A stretch of 64,000 nt of DNA from Echinococcus granulosus (lineage: Eukaryota; Platyhelminthes; Cestoda; Cyclophyllidea; Taeniidae): NCBI RefSeq assembly GCF_000524195.1, contig NW_020170381.1, positions 451,650 to 515,649 on the forward strand, in the 5' to 3' direction. Positions 1 to 13,300 of the stretch are shown here, piece by piece. The translations under genes and the position numbers were made by a program. Position 1 is the first letter of the stretch. The number at the start of each line of letters is the position of its first letter. The notes beneath the pieces were generated by a model, which was given only the letters and a program-made list of their open reading frames with translations, made no database searches and was not told where the DNA came from.

Positions 1-559
1 ACTACCAAAAAACGGCGACTACAAGGGGAACCAAACCTTGGTAACCAAGATAGTAGGAAACGCAAAGAGCTACATTGATTTGAAAATTATACTTAAACGA
101 TGAGAGTCACCACGATGATGAAGCACCAGTTGGTTAAACGTGGAAAACGTAAACCAACAAGTTAACTGTAAAAGAGTATAAGAAACATGCAACCTGAAGG
201 ACACCTACTAACGGCAGAAAACAAACCAATTATGGAAACTCAGACCGAACACCCCACCATAAAAGATTTTTTAGCTTCAATGCCGCGGAAGCATTGGCCT
301 CGGTTTTGAGATTCTGAATGTAACAGGACGAAGACACGAAAAAAGAAATATGGATACCATTCATGAAAAACCTAAACTGATGGGGCAGTAATTCCAGGAC
401 TCGGAACTATAATTTCTCTTCAAAACACAGAAACACAACAGCCTGGCACGGCCACACTGGAAACTAAATAAACGAAAAGTAGCCAATGTTATAGAGCATC
501 AGTAATAATAATCCACCCGTGCCCATATTCAATATACATTAAGCACAGGGACAGAGGAA
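1..559. other. Non-coding flank downstream of the eIF4E-like gene
   Basis: No open frame of useful length and no recognisable domain. It probably contains the 3' UTR of the minus-strand eIF4E-like gene, whose stop codon is at 560-562, followed by intergenic DNA. Confidence 0.5.
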
Positions 560-1560
560 TTACAGAGAATATATGCCACCAGCAACGTCTTGACCTTTGG
601 GGAGATTCTTCTGTTCTTCTACGGTCTGGTAAAAAAGGCGATCTGGATACTCAAGAACCTCCTTTATCCGACGACCGATCCGCATAATACTCTCCTTATT
701 TTGCCAGTTCGATGTCCAGAGACTGAGCCTAACACCCCGAGTGCGTGGCTGAAAAACTGCACCACAAATCTCCTCGGATTCCTCCTCCGTCTCCCAAGCG
801 TTGCCAACGATCAGCATCAGAAGTTCCTCCCAATACCTTAGCAAGTTTAAAGCCAAATCATAAAGTGGTGATAATATCGTCACTCCACGCAGCAACACAC
901 AAGGTAGACAAATACATTTCAGAACCGGAAAAAAAAACAAATAAAAAAGATACCGATTGACTTCGTTAAGGCTAGGCACATTAATTAGCCACCGACCGCC
1001 ATTCTCATTTTTCGGGTCCTCCCACATGGGTTGGATGCCATCTTTGAAAACATATAAATCTGTGCCATTTGCAATATCCGACGGTGGCAGAGTATGCAGC
1101 ATCATGCTCCAGAACCTCTCCACCGTATTGAAGGTGGTGACCTTCTGCATCCGCTGTTCCCATTCGAGGCCAAGAGAGTAATTGAAGACAAAGAAATTCC
1201 AACTAACGGAATGGAAGAGATTTCACGCGTTAAAGCTAACACTTGCGAAAAACTGAAGATAATCATTAAAAACGGACAAAATATTAGGCCCAAGTCAATA
1301 TGTGTAAGTCAAAGAGTGGCTGAAACATACTTGTGAGTGTAAAAGACGAAGTGCTTTATTTGCAACATCAGAAAAAACTGGGCCAAACGACAAAGCATTG
1401 ACTTAAATGCTCCCACACTTTAAAATAGTAAATTATCCTTTTGTAGTGCACACCAGAATATAAGATGGGTGAGTACAACTAATCAACATGTAAGCACTCA
1501 CGAATACTGAAGATAATGACCGTCAGGCTCCCCCAACTCGCCCCTCTCCACTACAGCCAT
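560..1560 (-). CDS. eIF4E-family mRNA cap-binding protein, complete, 3 exons
   Basis: Exons complement(560..836, 954..1202, 1502..1560) join in phase to a 194-residue protein, close to the usual eIF4E core size. The family binds the 5' m7G cap of mRNA in the cytoplasm and recruits or blocks the translation initiation complex. The two cap-stacking tryptophans are present (W34 and W80, in PMWED), as are E81, the TVERFW motif on the eIF4G/4E-BP face, and the CGAV and LW motifs of the C-terminal half. The start is the ATG at 1560-1558; exon 1 ends C|GTGAGT and exon 2 begins after CCGTTAG. The residue matching human W46 is Phe (F24), and the usual His-Pro-Leu reads His-Tyr-Leu, so this is not a standard class I eIF4E. 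It could be a paralogue with 4EHP-like or specialised use. Family assignment is sure; subclass is not. Confidence 0.93.
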
Positions 1561-1904
1561 TTTAGTACTAGTAGTCGCAATGGCACGACAAAACGTGCGG
1601 AATTTTGGGCAGTGTAGTAAAACTAAGGTATATGTTTTAAATTGATGCAGAAATAGGAATTTTAACTAAAAAGCGTAAAAAACACAATCACTTTTGTAGA
1701 CTTGTATAATGCAACCCCACCTGCGATAATGTGTAGTGTTCATTTGTCATTCTGTTGTGGCGCAGAACCGACGAGACATGCTCAAAACTAATGCAACAGC
1801 GCTTTTGCAAAACTACTCAGTCAGGCTGCATCTTGCATGCTTCTCTTCCCTACAAATTTTCACATGCAGACGTAGCTTGGAACATTCAAATAAAACATGC
1901 AGTA

Positions 1905-2115
1905 CTGTAATACGACAGTGGTTTATCCCTCGGCACTGGTGAGGCGCCACTTTTGTACTTCGAATAATCCCCCTTTTATCTCGTTGGGTGGGCCGGCCTT
2001 TTGGGCCATGCCAATAGCCCAGACACCTACTCTGCGCTGAATACATATTCTGCCCGAGTATTATGTCTTCTTTCGTCTTCAGGGAGTCCCGGGACACTAC
2101 AGTACTATACCCTCA
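1905..2115 (-). repeat. Dispersed repeat, copy A
   Basis: Read on the minus strand, this stretch matches 30108-30318 over roughly 200 bases with scattered substitutions. Shared blocks include GAGGCGCCACTTTTGTACTT, a GGGTGGGCCGGCCTTTTGGG block and CTTTCGTCTTCAGGGAGTC (as read on the plus strand here). No protein is recognisable in it, so it is best called a short non-autonomous element, SINE-like or an LTR-miniature fragment. The exact ends were judged by eye. Confidence 0.75.
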
Positions 2116-2639
2116 AAACTGTTGGACAGCTTCTAATAAACACTAATTTACGCAATCGAGCCAGTAGTTTGCCATTAATTTCCCATTTATTTTAACTTTA
2201 GCAAGGCGCTTGCCTTCAATCACCAGTGATTAGGCTTTATTTGTGAGTAAAATTATACATTGTCAAATAAAACGCAGAGGATCAAACAGTAGCTACATTT
2301 GACAACTGGCAGGGCTACAGAGAAAGCCTCGCTAATTTGAGCATCTTTGTTTTAATGCTTATGGAATTGTATTAGGTGGCCCTAGCGACGAAACCCATAA
2401 TTTTGTGGACCGATTGAACTAAAGGCGCAACGAATAGTAAGCGTAATGTTTTCACGATTTGAAAAATATCTAGTAGGGGAGGTGTAATATGTGCATTATC
2501 ATAATTGCATAAATTCGCGAAAAGTATGCAAAATTCCATCGATATATATGCATGTGGTGGTTGGATGCCTTTTTTATATTTGCTTTCAATTGCGCGGCCG
2601 CTTCAGTCGCCGGAGGTTATAATACCACTCGGCGGCAAG

Positions 2640-2770
2640 TGCAACATCCCGAGTCTTCTCTGAAGGCGTAGGAAGTCATAGTGATATTTCAGAAAGCGTA
2701 TTACTGACGCGCCGAAGAGCTGAGGCTGCTAGCATGGCCCGGAGGCCATTCGGCAGAGCAGAAGTACCGA
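2640..2770 (+). repeat. Possible diverged copy of the dispersed repeat
   Basis: The order of short blocks (CATCCCGAGTCTTCTCTGAAG, then a CATGGCCCGGAGGCC block about 100 bases on) parallels copy B at 30108-30318 in the same orientation. Similarity is weak and was judged by eye. Confidence 0.35.
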
Positions 2771-5700
2771 TACGGAATTATACAAGTAAAGTATTGCATC
2801 TTGACCTTCGGACTACAGTACTCCGGCATGTTACGACTTTATGGAAGAACGGGGGAGCTATACATACATGTAGTATGTGCTGTCCAAAACCTTAATTATC
2901 CAAAGCGTCCAACTTACTTTGTAATTAGCTTGTTCAAAATGCACAGTCCCTATATGGCAAGTTTCACCAGGGTGATAAGGCGACTCCCTTTGAAACCCCT
3001 GATTGATCTGGAAATGATATGGGGTAATTTTAGTGCGGAAGTGATAAATAAGAATGTCTGGCAGTGCAAACTACTTTGATTTATTCGAGGTGAAAATATT
3101 AGGATCACAGAGAGGAGGCAGTGTCTCGAAGCCTTGTTAAACAAATATGACGGGTTTGTCCGTAATCAACATCCGACGCATCGCTGAAGGCTGCATTATC
3201 GATCGGTCGGCGAACGTCGCTAGGAGGGCGCTAACAAATAGTAGGCAGACTCCAACGAAGTTAAAAATGGGACATTGCGCTAAAATGCACATAAATGCAG
3301 GATCAGATAATGATTATAAGACAACACCCTCTACCGTTTAATGGCTAAACCGAAAGTACTTCGAGGCACTCACTCCACTCACAGTTCCCTTTCTGGTAGG
3401 GCGCTGTCGAAGCTCCGCAGACCTCCTGCACGGGAATGGAGGCCCAGCCCGCGGGCCACGCAAACAGCCCGGCGAGGAGTAGAAGGTCTGAAGAAAAGGT
3501 CACAGTACCGTCAACATGCACTCCAGCTTACCCATCACCTACTTCTTCAAATGTGCATGCAAACATGCCTATGCAGGCGTCTTCCGAAACTACATTTCCC
3601 ACCATAACCTTATGTGAATAAGATGTAGACGAAACAGCATTTCTTTAAATAGGACAGTGATAGTAACTTTTGTCAAGTAGAACAGTAGGCGAATTAATTC
3701 AATTCACGCATTTGTGTGAGGTCATTGGTTTTGGAAACAAGGCCATAGTAAATCAAATTCGTATTATTCTCTTATTTGTCTTAATCTTTTATATCACATA
3801 GAGTATAATTTTCACTCAACACCCATTTAATAGACTAATCTTCATTTACAATTCGTTTGTATTAGTTTTGTGTCTCGAGCATGTTTTAAAACTGCCTTTC
3901 TCTTATACTCAGTGAAGCAATTAGGTAGTATCGGAAGAACTAAAGTGGGACATCGGAAAGAGCAAGCTAGGACGGAATTGTAAGATTCAGTTTAACTTAA
4001 ACACCTTATAGCAAACGGATTTCAGCACTACCTTGCCCCAACTTATAGCTAGTCCTGCATTGTGAAGATTGGAATTTCACAGAAACAAACTTTTAACACT
4101 TGCCAGTTGTTTATTTTTCCTTTTATGGGTTCTGGAAGAAGTCGGCATTTTGATGCTTACAAAATAATACTGAGTATAAACAGACTGAATGCGGAATAAA
4201 GACATTTGGTCAGGTAATAAAAGAATTCGGTGTGCCAATGAGTTGTACATCAGGTTAATACCTATCTATACTGCACAATGTAGCTGCTGCGGTTGCTTTG
4301 TGGAGCCTAATGTGACAAACTCCTATCAATCGACTAAAGGTAGATTTCTAGCATTGCTCTGTATTATCTACTTCAAATAATGAAATGTAAACAGCGGATC
4401 CCCACGGAAGTCGCAAATGATCCACCCAGAAAGATCATCATATTGAACAGTTTTTTTACAGAAAAGCTAACATTGAAGGCATTTGGCAAGCATTATATGT
4501 ATGAGATTTGGCTAATTAAAAAAAAATCTTTGTGAGAAAGGTGCTAGATGAAACGGTGGATACGTCTATAGTCTTAAAATAAACTGCAACAGGCACGTTA
4601 AGGTCGGATTTAGCTTCAGATTCGGAGACCGCACCTGAGGAACTCGTTATATTTTGCATAAATCCTCCTTCGGTAGGTGGGTGGGTAGGGTTGTGTCTTC
4701 GAGGTCCGTGCGTAAGACGCGCGTGCCTGCATGCCACATGACGCTACACTTAGTTTTAGTCGCACTTGCGAGCATAAAAAGGCGTGTTCAGGGAGCGTTC
4801 CAACCGTTACGGTGGCAGCCGGCATTGAACTACACTAAGGTTTTACCTTCCCTATCTTGCCATTTCTAAAATGGACATGAAAGATCATGAATTAACACAT
4901 GGAATTATGGGCGTTTGAAACATTATTTTGTCTACAAATTCTTGCATTAGGTGCGTTTAAATTTCAAAAAGGTATCATTTAACCGCGTTTCACAAGAGAA
5001 ACTCAAACTAAGCAAGAGTCTCAAACATTAATTACTTGTGTTCATCCAATGTTCATTCACATCGAAAAAAGCTATTTAAATCTGAGCTCCAAGGTAGTCT
5101 TTTAACACTCAAAATCCACGAATTTCGAGTTAGCAATGAACAGGCAGAGGTCAGAGGCATTAATGACCAAAGTGTATTGATGTGCCGCTGGGCTCCATCC
5201 ACGGATTTCAAAGGCAGATTTTTTTTTCGCGCTAAGTGTTTAAAAAAACACGGGGAAGTAAAAATTTGTTAAGATGTAACGCATTCCCCGATTTATATCA
5301 GCTTTGAGTTCAAACCCTAAATGCAGAGACTAAAGTTCTTCAATTCCTAAAGCGGCATTAAATAACTTAAAAGACAAAAAGAAGTTAGACGGGAGTATAA
5401 AAGAAATTATTTGTGTTTAAACACAGATAAATGCATGGTGATTTTCCTAGGGGAAATCAGAAGAAAAGCCAAAATATAGTAAATAGCCAAAAGCAAGGTC
5501 TTCATTTCATAAAATACCTAAAAATAAATATGGAGAAGTTGATCGAGTGCTATAGTTTATAGTGAATGAAACCCTTTCAAAGTCGCAAACTCACAAATTC
5601 AAATATGGATTTACAGGACCAACTTACTTGCTGTGTCTAGCATCATTTTAATAGGAGGACATAAACTGAAACTACTTAAGGAAAGGTTGACAGACAAGAC

Positions 5701-7055
5701 AGGTTGATTTGGGAATTGCTACAGGGTTACTGCACACTGAACACATGGTCTTCCCACTGGAGTATCGAGTCTTGTGCGAAGCACAAGGGGTGGTGGGCAA
5801 TTTGTCAAAACACCTTACGATAAAGGGGACGCGGTCACCACGGCCAACATGAGCTGCCATCATGAAATGGAATAAACAGCGCAAGGTCTGCAGTTCCACA
5901 ACACCATTGGTTCAGGTTTCATCTAATGTTCCATGTGTCACAGCCTGATAAGCAAAATTTTGAGCCGAAATGAAAATATCGTTTTCCACTAATATGCTGA
6001 AGAGCCTGTCTGACCCCTTTGTTCCAGCTAATTTGGCGGAGTGAAAAAAATTAACTCCAGGGCCTTAGTTTTAAACCGTGCCCAAAAGCAGCTCAGGCAG
6101 AGGGGAGGTGTGTAAGCTGCACCGTATTTAATTTCGTACACGCCACACATTGGGAATTAAATGCACACGCTCCGACCGTCATCAGCTCATCAGGAGTAGT
6201 TTCTGTCGTCTTTCGAAGGAACTTTATGATAAGTGAATAATTAAGAGGTTTGTTTATATGTATTGATTATTCGGGCTTCTGTAACGCCTTTATTGAAACA
6301 GACACCGACGAATAAACCTCACCCTTTTCATCATGGTATTTTCGATTCTGTACTCTCCATGTCTAATTTGTTTTCATAAGACTGGAATCCCCTCTTGAGT
6401 TGAATTTGGAAGCAATGTATTGATAGTAACTACCATATCCAGCATTTTACGCAGTTTCCAAACAACCCTCTCCTAAGGCAGCAAATTCGTTTCAAAGTAC
6501 TAGAATCGCTACTTTACATTTATCATGAAGTTAGCGAGAAATACCTTTTCATCACTCGGATGAAGGTGGCTCATCAACTGTTTATTTTAATTGTAAGTTT
6601 GCATGAGGTTGCTTTTCCCATTTCTCCAGCCTTTTAAATCATGAAGAGGACAACATAAACCTTAATGAATAGCTTCAATGCTGTTTAATAAGTGTATCCT
6701 ATCAATAACTTTTCTGAAAGTGGTCATCATTTGGCTTCCGGTGAACGAGATTAATGAAAAATAACACAGCAAAAATGCACTTACAGCATTATATTGCAAA
6801 CTGTAACGGACATAAGGAAAGGGATTAATGCTTGATATCAGCAAAAATTGCATAAATTGAGTGAAAAACTGCAAGTTGATCATTTTGCACGATTCTCAGA
6901 CTTTATTGAGCACTAAAACAAGAGGAAATTCAACCAGTGTCCTAAAAGATCTTTATACAAAACAGTTTCCAAATTCCTCACAAGTGTACATATTTTAAAC
7001 AATGGCAATTGTCGGAGGAAGAAGTTAAAAAGAAAATAAGTGTTCTCCGCATTAC

Positions 7056-7620
7056 CAGACGATGCGGTAAGGTAAAGAAATTGTAACCCACCGGCAACGC
7101 ATTGGAGGAGTCCAGTGACCTGGAAGACGCTGCGACCACAGAGCTCGCGTTTACAAAGGGAGAGACAGAGGAGGAAGTGGGCGAGCAGCAGTATGCCAGC
7201 GCCACTGAGGAGGAGCAGACTACCTGTCCATGCGGCGGCGTTCGAGACCGCAGGCTTCTGGCCGCCACCCCACAGCGAGAGGCGGCAGTAAACGCGCGCC
7301 CCGGAGTTCCACATCCACCGCAACGAGCGGGCGGGTCTGTGGCCTGGACAGGCGGTCTCACAACTGAACACTGGTCCAAGGGAAGGGGATGCGTAGTGCA
7401 GCGTCTCCAACGCCGCAGGGCTAGTTGGGTGCAAGATGGTCTGGCAGTTAGTTTCCCAGATGGAGCTGTCAATTTCCACGCGTTGCAGCCATCCGTTGCT
7501 GAAGAGACTGATAAGGATAAAGGCCAGGGAAGAGGTGGAGAATAGCATCCATACTAGTGAAACGACACTGACTACTATCCTCTTCATCTCAGCCGGAGAG
7601 GAATTGGCAGAATGGCACAC
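7056..7620 (-). CDS. LHFPL-like tetraspan membrane protein, partial (5' exon)
   Basis: An open frame of about 188 residues begins at ATG 7620-7618 and runs to a possible donor TCTG|GTAATG at 7056/7055; the frame itself stays open to 6913. It has hydrophobic segments at about residues 15-42 (starting near VSLVWMLFSTSSLAF and ending in a SNGWLQ loop), about 130-155 (LLLLSGAGILLLAHFLL) and about 165-185 (FQVTGLLQCVAGGLQ). A first helix followed by a large extracellular loop and two later helices fits the lipoma HMGIC fusion partner-like (LHFPL) family or a related claudin-like fold. A fourth helix would be in a downstream exon that I could not locate. Met 12 (MKRIVVS) is an alternative start. 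Family call is moderate; clarin or another tetraspan is possible. Confidence 0.5.
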
Positions 7621-10314
7621 ACCTCGACGCTACTTAGCGATGCAGGCACATTGCCTCGCACGCGTTGCCGCGTGCGTCCATCCGATTGGTCAACTCGAGG
7701 TCCAATTTCTTTAGCCATTATGCTGCCCGTTTGAAACACAAACACAAGTTTTGATTTTTTTTAATATGAATTTTGCGCCATGATTATTTTTTACTGGCTT
7801 ATGAATAATCCAACGTCTACCGATTCAGGTGTGTAGCAAAGTGCTTGAACACATGAAGAGACATTTACATTGCGACAGATTCCATCTCCTGTATGCTCAT
7901 TGAGGAAAGCATAAAACTGCTGGATCTCTATTGGAAGTTCCAGAGGTAGGTAAAAAATACTGCTTAATGTTAGGAACCCTGCGAAACATACCTTTATTTA
8001 CGACGTGAATGATTCGCGAGTTGGCCAAAGCCCCACTTCCGTTTAAGGGACATGGTAACTTAGAGTAAGTTAAGTGATAGATAGATGAATTAGATATGAT
8101 CTCTTTGTTGTGCCATTGGGAAAACATTGGGTATCAGCAGCGCATAGAGTACAGCGAGAACAGTGTCAAGCCTGGCATAACGCAGACAACATATTACCAA
8201 ATAAACAGTAACTAAAACATGGTAGTTTAAACTCATAAGCGGCTAATATTTTCTACAGTTTAAAAGGAAATAACTGTTTTAAAACAACAGATAAATGCTT
8301 TATATTGTATCTTCCCTCATTAGATACTCTCGACATTTTGTCAAAATGTGTTAATTAGGTCTCTCTGGGTTCGCTATGGTCGGTGATGCATCTTTATCTG
8401 ACAATCATTTTTGCCAATCCTTATTTTTGCATTAAAGGAATATTGCTTTGTTCGAAAATGACTTTCAATATTAAGGATAACTGGGAAGTTTCCGGACACT
8501 ACTTCGAGTGCTATCGCCTAGCTGGTACCCATGATTGATAAAAAATATGGCGCCAAGACTATCATACGTTCAATGGCATCAACACTTGAATGATAAACCT
8601 CTTACGATATTAAAAATCCGCAGGATTTGTACTACCCTCCTGTGGATTCTTTCATAGGTGTTAACTTTTAGGAAAATGATGGTGGTTTAAAGCTTACCGC
8701 AGATGATTGACGTCTGCACAAAAGTCACCACGACGAAAAATAAATTTGATCACCAATAGTCCCCCATTTCAAAGTCGCAAGTCGAGCACTAAATACGCAT
8801 ACCTACGCATCTCCCCCACTCCTAGTGGTCCAACTGCGACGCGGTGGCATGCTGGGAAGTTACCCACCCTAGTGCCGGATTTGCTTAACAACAAACACGT
8901 TAGCAGCAGTCTACCTCTAAGCAGAGTCCAATGACATAACTCTGACTGGCGATTCATCCAAGGGATCCAACCCAACTTCCTTCTTATGCATAATGAAGTC
9001 ACGGCTATTAAGCTTCAGCAGGTGCCACTAATGCTAGATGTCCTCCTCCATGTTGTAGGCACCCAAAATGATTCCTCAGGGACGTGAGCTACGCCATCTT
9101 CATGGTAGACACTAGATCACAATGAAGGGGCTGAGCGTCTTACATGCATACCGTTTAATGAATGGGTAAAACATGTGGAAGTAATCATGCAACCTCTGAA
9201 GAGGAAGAAGCAATGCCATTCCAAAAAATCCAAAAAAAAAGTTTCAGCACAGGTGATTTTGGCAAGGACATATTGCGTACTCCTGTTAAAAGGTTAATAA
9301 GTGATTAATCTCGCTATTTTAGATACAATTTGACACAACATTTACTGTCACCCGTTGTCATGACGCCCGCTCGAAATACATCAAAATATACCAAATCCTA
9401 TGACCAACTAATAAAATGGAAAGGAAGTTTTGTTTTGTGCAAAAAAAGTATGGCAAGAAGGCATAATAGGGAGTTTGGTCAGTCTAGTTATTTTTTATCC
9501 CAAAATGTACTCATATGATCGGAATCCAACATGCTACACTCAAGCAGTGAATCCAAATAAGCACCAGTCGAAAATGTAATCTTTGAAATTCAAGAAGACG
9601 GCCTTATGACTTGTGTTTAGTGACCAAAATTTTGTGAAAGATTTAATGTGCGCCACCTAATCGTATTAAAATTGGGAGGTGGGGGGGGGGGGTGGTAGAT
9701 CTGAAAGCTTAGATTAACAATAGCAAATAAACACATTATTATACCGAGCCCAACGACGCAAGATATCGTGCGAGCCTACAAGCATAGCTACACATGTTCT
9801 CGAACGAAATTGTAAGAGCGTACCCTTGCATAAATCTCACAGAACTACAGCCTATAGAACGTTAACACGATGTTACGTAATTCCAACACTTTAACCTATC
9901 CATGATTGAGAAACGCGTTGTCGTCACACAATAAACAGGCGACAGAGGTCATTCATAATCCACGGCCTCTAAATCTCTATCAATAATGAATCAAAATTAG
10001 AACGATATGAACCCATTTAAAGAACGTCGGATAGCAAAAGGCAAGCCTCGTCATCCATCGTTGTTAATCTGTGATCACTGGAACGAAAAGGCGTATAACA
10101 CAGAGTAAAACCATATAAATATACAGACATTATTGCTGTGAAGAGCTAGAAGCTGAAAAAACAACAATGAAACAGGATTAAATGCTCAGACACACACACA
10201 CCCACGAGAATGTGTGAGTCTGCAAGAAGAGACAAATGCAACAAGTGGAAATGTGAACTAGGAGGTTGTAGATGAGGTCGGTGCGTGTAAGGGCATGGGA
10301 TAGCTGGAATGTGG
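7621..10314. other. Intergenic stretch, no supported gene
   Basis: AT-rich sequence between the LHFPL-like exon and the 3' end of the CUX-like gene. It contains a 12-base poly(G) run at 9681-9692 and a short CA-rich patch near 10191. ORFs at 8707-9002 overlap on both strands and show no family resemblance. The last part next to 10314 probably includes the 3' UTR of the minus-strand CUX-like gene. Confidence 0.45.
9681..9692. repeat. Poly(G) tract, 12 bases
   Basis: Uninterrupted run of G within a G-rich patch, read directly. Confidence 0.9.
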
Positions 10315-13300
10315 CTAAGGGGTGGAAGGGGGCGAAACTGCCGACTCGGAGGGAGATTCCATGGAAGAGGGCAAGATGCGAGTGGGCACTGTTTTCTTCC
10401 GGCGATTAAGTGACGCTGTCGAAATTGGAGACTGATTATTTTGAGGTGTTGGCGAGCTATCTTTACCAATGGTGTTTTGAAGGTGATCCTCCTTCATTAT
10501 CGAAGAAGAAGTTGATATTTTTCCACCCAGCCTACGCGTTTCAAACCAGCCATTGACCTAGAAGGCAGAAAAAAGCATCATTGTCAGATGCATGACGGCA
10601 TTTAAACAAAAAATGGGTTATTTTATGACAAAAAATCGAATGCCAACAAAATAAGTCATCAATATATTAGCCAAAATTATCCATTCATTAGTAAATTAGC
10701 TTCGGTGAGCGTAATGCACCTGAAAATTGGCAAGTATGCCAAGAATTCCGAAAAGCCCGTATGCCATGTTAAATATCGAAGTAAGGTGAGAGACAACGAA
10801 CATAACAGCAGAAAAATGAGATTGAAAGCCCGACTTGAAGAATGCAGGAGCAGGGGATACTCAGCTCTACCACTAAACCAAATACCGTAATTAATGAATT
10901 AAAATTATGCTTTTCCTTTTGTTTGAGATCCCAGGACATGGTTATTAAACGTGGTTAATCTGGGAATCAGTGTACGACCCCCTCGATAGACAAAAAAGAC
11001 GTGATTCGTAGTCTGCCGAAAGCTTTTGCCTATTCGCCACATAAAGGAGCGACCTGGAACAGGCAAAAAATGCGGTCAAAATTATGCTCGAAAGCCTGCC
11101 ATTCATTAGACAGTGCTAAGCGTTTGAAGGAAAACCCCCTCCTCAGCCAGATTCTGCCACCCCCATCAATCACCGTCAGGCAAATTTCAAACCCATTCAT
11201 TCGCGTGTTGCTTCCTCACGAAGCAGGCACGAAAACTACGGACAACCATTTTGAGTTTCCTTGAGTACCACTCTCCGGGTCATGAACAGATTCCTTAAAT
11301 TGTTTGGCAAACAATAATTACTTTAATAGAGTATGGGCATAAAATGTTATCGGAATAATGCTTACATCTTCAAGAGAACAGCAAATTTGCTTCGCAAGTT
11401 CACTGATATCATTGGGATCGGGCTGAGGGCACTGGTCAAAAAAGTTGACGAGGACGTCTAACTGTTGATTAGTTAGTTGCTTTGATTCCGTGTCTACTAC
11501 AGCGGAAGATCCACTTTCCGTACGTTGGCGCTTTGACTTCCGCTCCGCGACATTTTCACTGGCGTCTGACGGAAAAAGATAAATTATGCAGTGCTCCAGG
11601 TAATAATTGACAAAATTCTATAGAATTTCCTTAGCATATGGCACAATGGTTGTTTATCTAGTTTTCTGCATACCACAGCGTCACAGTGAATGCCACGAAT
11701 TAGTTGTACCATTGCTGTACCGTCTTATGGGAGGGAATAAAAGATAAATTCCGCATTCAAAAGCAAATAACAAAATAAGCAACACGGTTCACTCATTTAT
11801 TGCCACTCAGCAAACCAAAAAGAATTCATGTTAAGGTTGTGAAAGTTCTTTTAATGTGCAAAAGAAAAATAAGCCAAAGGGGCAAAACTCACCATCATTA
11901 AGTCCAGAAGCCAAACGTACTGAATCCACCCAGAGTTTGAGTCGCACATAGGACTCTCTGGGTTTGTTGCCGGAAATCTGATCCCACGGTCGGCATTTGC
12001 AAAGAAGATCAGAGACAGAGGCTTGACTTAGCCCCAAAATTGTGTTCCCCAGAGCACGTTGGGTCATTGAAGTGGTGTTAAGAAGCTGAAAGGCATTCAA
12101 TACCACTTAGTGGATTCAAATTTCATCTTCCAACTACGTCAATTACATGTAAAAACAAATAATGCCATTTGAAATATTTCAGCAAAAAGCAAAATTACAA
12201 GATAAGAAAAAGTACAAGCTTGGCATCGGCCACTGTTTTCATAACATCAAAGCCCTCCTTAAGAAGACGTTGGGCTTCGGAAGATCGGATACTAATGGAC
12301 GACCGACTGCAATTGTCTGATTTGCAGGAGAGGGAGGCGGCGGCCATGGGAGTGGCTGTTATGTTGACTCGGGGTGGTGTGGAGACGGAGTCCATAACGC
12401 TCGTCGATTTAAATGAATCTGCGGTGTCACCAGGAAGCGAATCTTGTTGAGATTTTGGCGAGACATCCTCAGATTTCTCATGTTTTACCGCCAGCGCACC
12501 CTCCTTCCCCGCCGATATGTCTTCACACCGTAAAACGAAATATTAGGATAAAGAAAGTTTGGATAGTGTTCCATTTACACAGCTTAGACACTAGTATCTA
12601 GATTATAACTAAGTGCATAAGGAATCGGGATTACTAGATCGCTCAGTTTAAGCGTAAACCACAATTCTTATGTCATAGTTACCGACGCACTCAGTCCATG
12701 GCTACCCAGTTAATCACAAAAAAGTGAAACAGAGCAAACACTGCTGGCAAAAAATAGTTGTTTATACAATATTCCATTAAGCATGAACTAGCAAAACGTT
12801 TGGGGAAGCCCTCTGTTGAAAACAGTCGCTTTTCTGTTGTTTTCATACTTCTCTGTCAATCTAAAACGCAAGTGTTCTAGCAGAGTTTGATGGTTTACTT
12901 AATTGATTACAACCGCACACTAATCACACTAGTTCGCATTCGTATCTAAAAATTAACAAAGACGAAGGTTTTAGGAGAGAAATAGATAAGGAGAGAGCCG
13001 TTCAAAAGGGAAAATGAACGCATATCACAGAACCAAAAAACCTATTTTTGTCGAAAGATATTGTATTTGTCGCTTGACGATTCCAACGTGACAGCCGCGT
13101 AACAGCAAAGTTCATAAGAATTACACCCGCTTATGTAATATTTTCTCCTACCGCATGGAATTTTAACACCGCGTAAACACTTTTAGGCTATTTATCGACA
13201 GATAAATCTGACGAGAGAATTCGATCGGCCTAGTTGATTAGCATGTTGAAGAAAGCAGTGTAGTTTACTCCTGTAAATGTTTGACTAGTGCTACTTTTCA

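Larger units (their letters stand above)
1561..6912. other. Long intergenic or intronic stretch with repeat remnants
   Basis: About 5.3 kb without a convincing exon. It holds one clear copy of a dispersed repeat (about 1905-2115) and a possible diverged copy (about 2640-2770). A short minus-strand ORF at 5672-5899 has two CxxC pairs near its end but matches no family I recognise. The missing last exon of the LHFPL-like gene should lie here if that gene continues downstream; I looked at parts of it and did not find it. Confidence 0.5.

Noticed and set aside
5672..5899. Minus-strand ORF with two CxxC pairs as the last exon of the LHFPL-like gene or a zinc-finger gene
   Set aside because: No transmembrane helix, no LHFPL motifs, and no matching phase.
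7102..7545. Plus-strand ORF of 147 codons
   Set aside because: It is antisense to the LHFPL-like exon; its composition (Glu/Gly-rich) follows from the opposite strand and no domain is visible.
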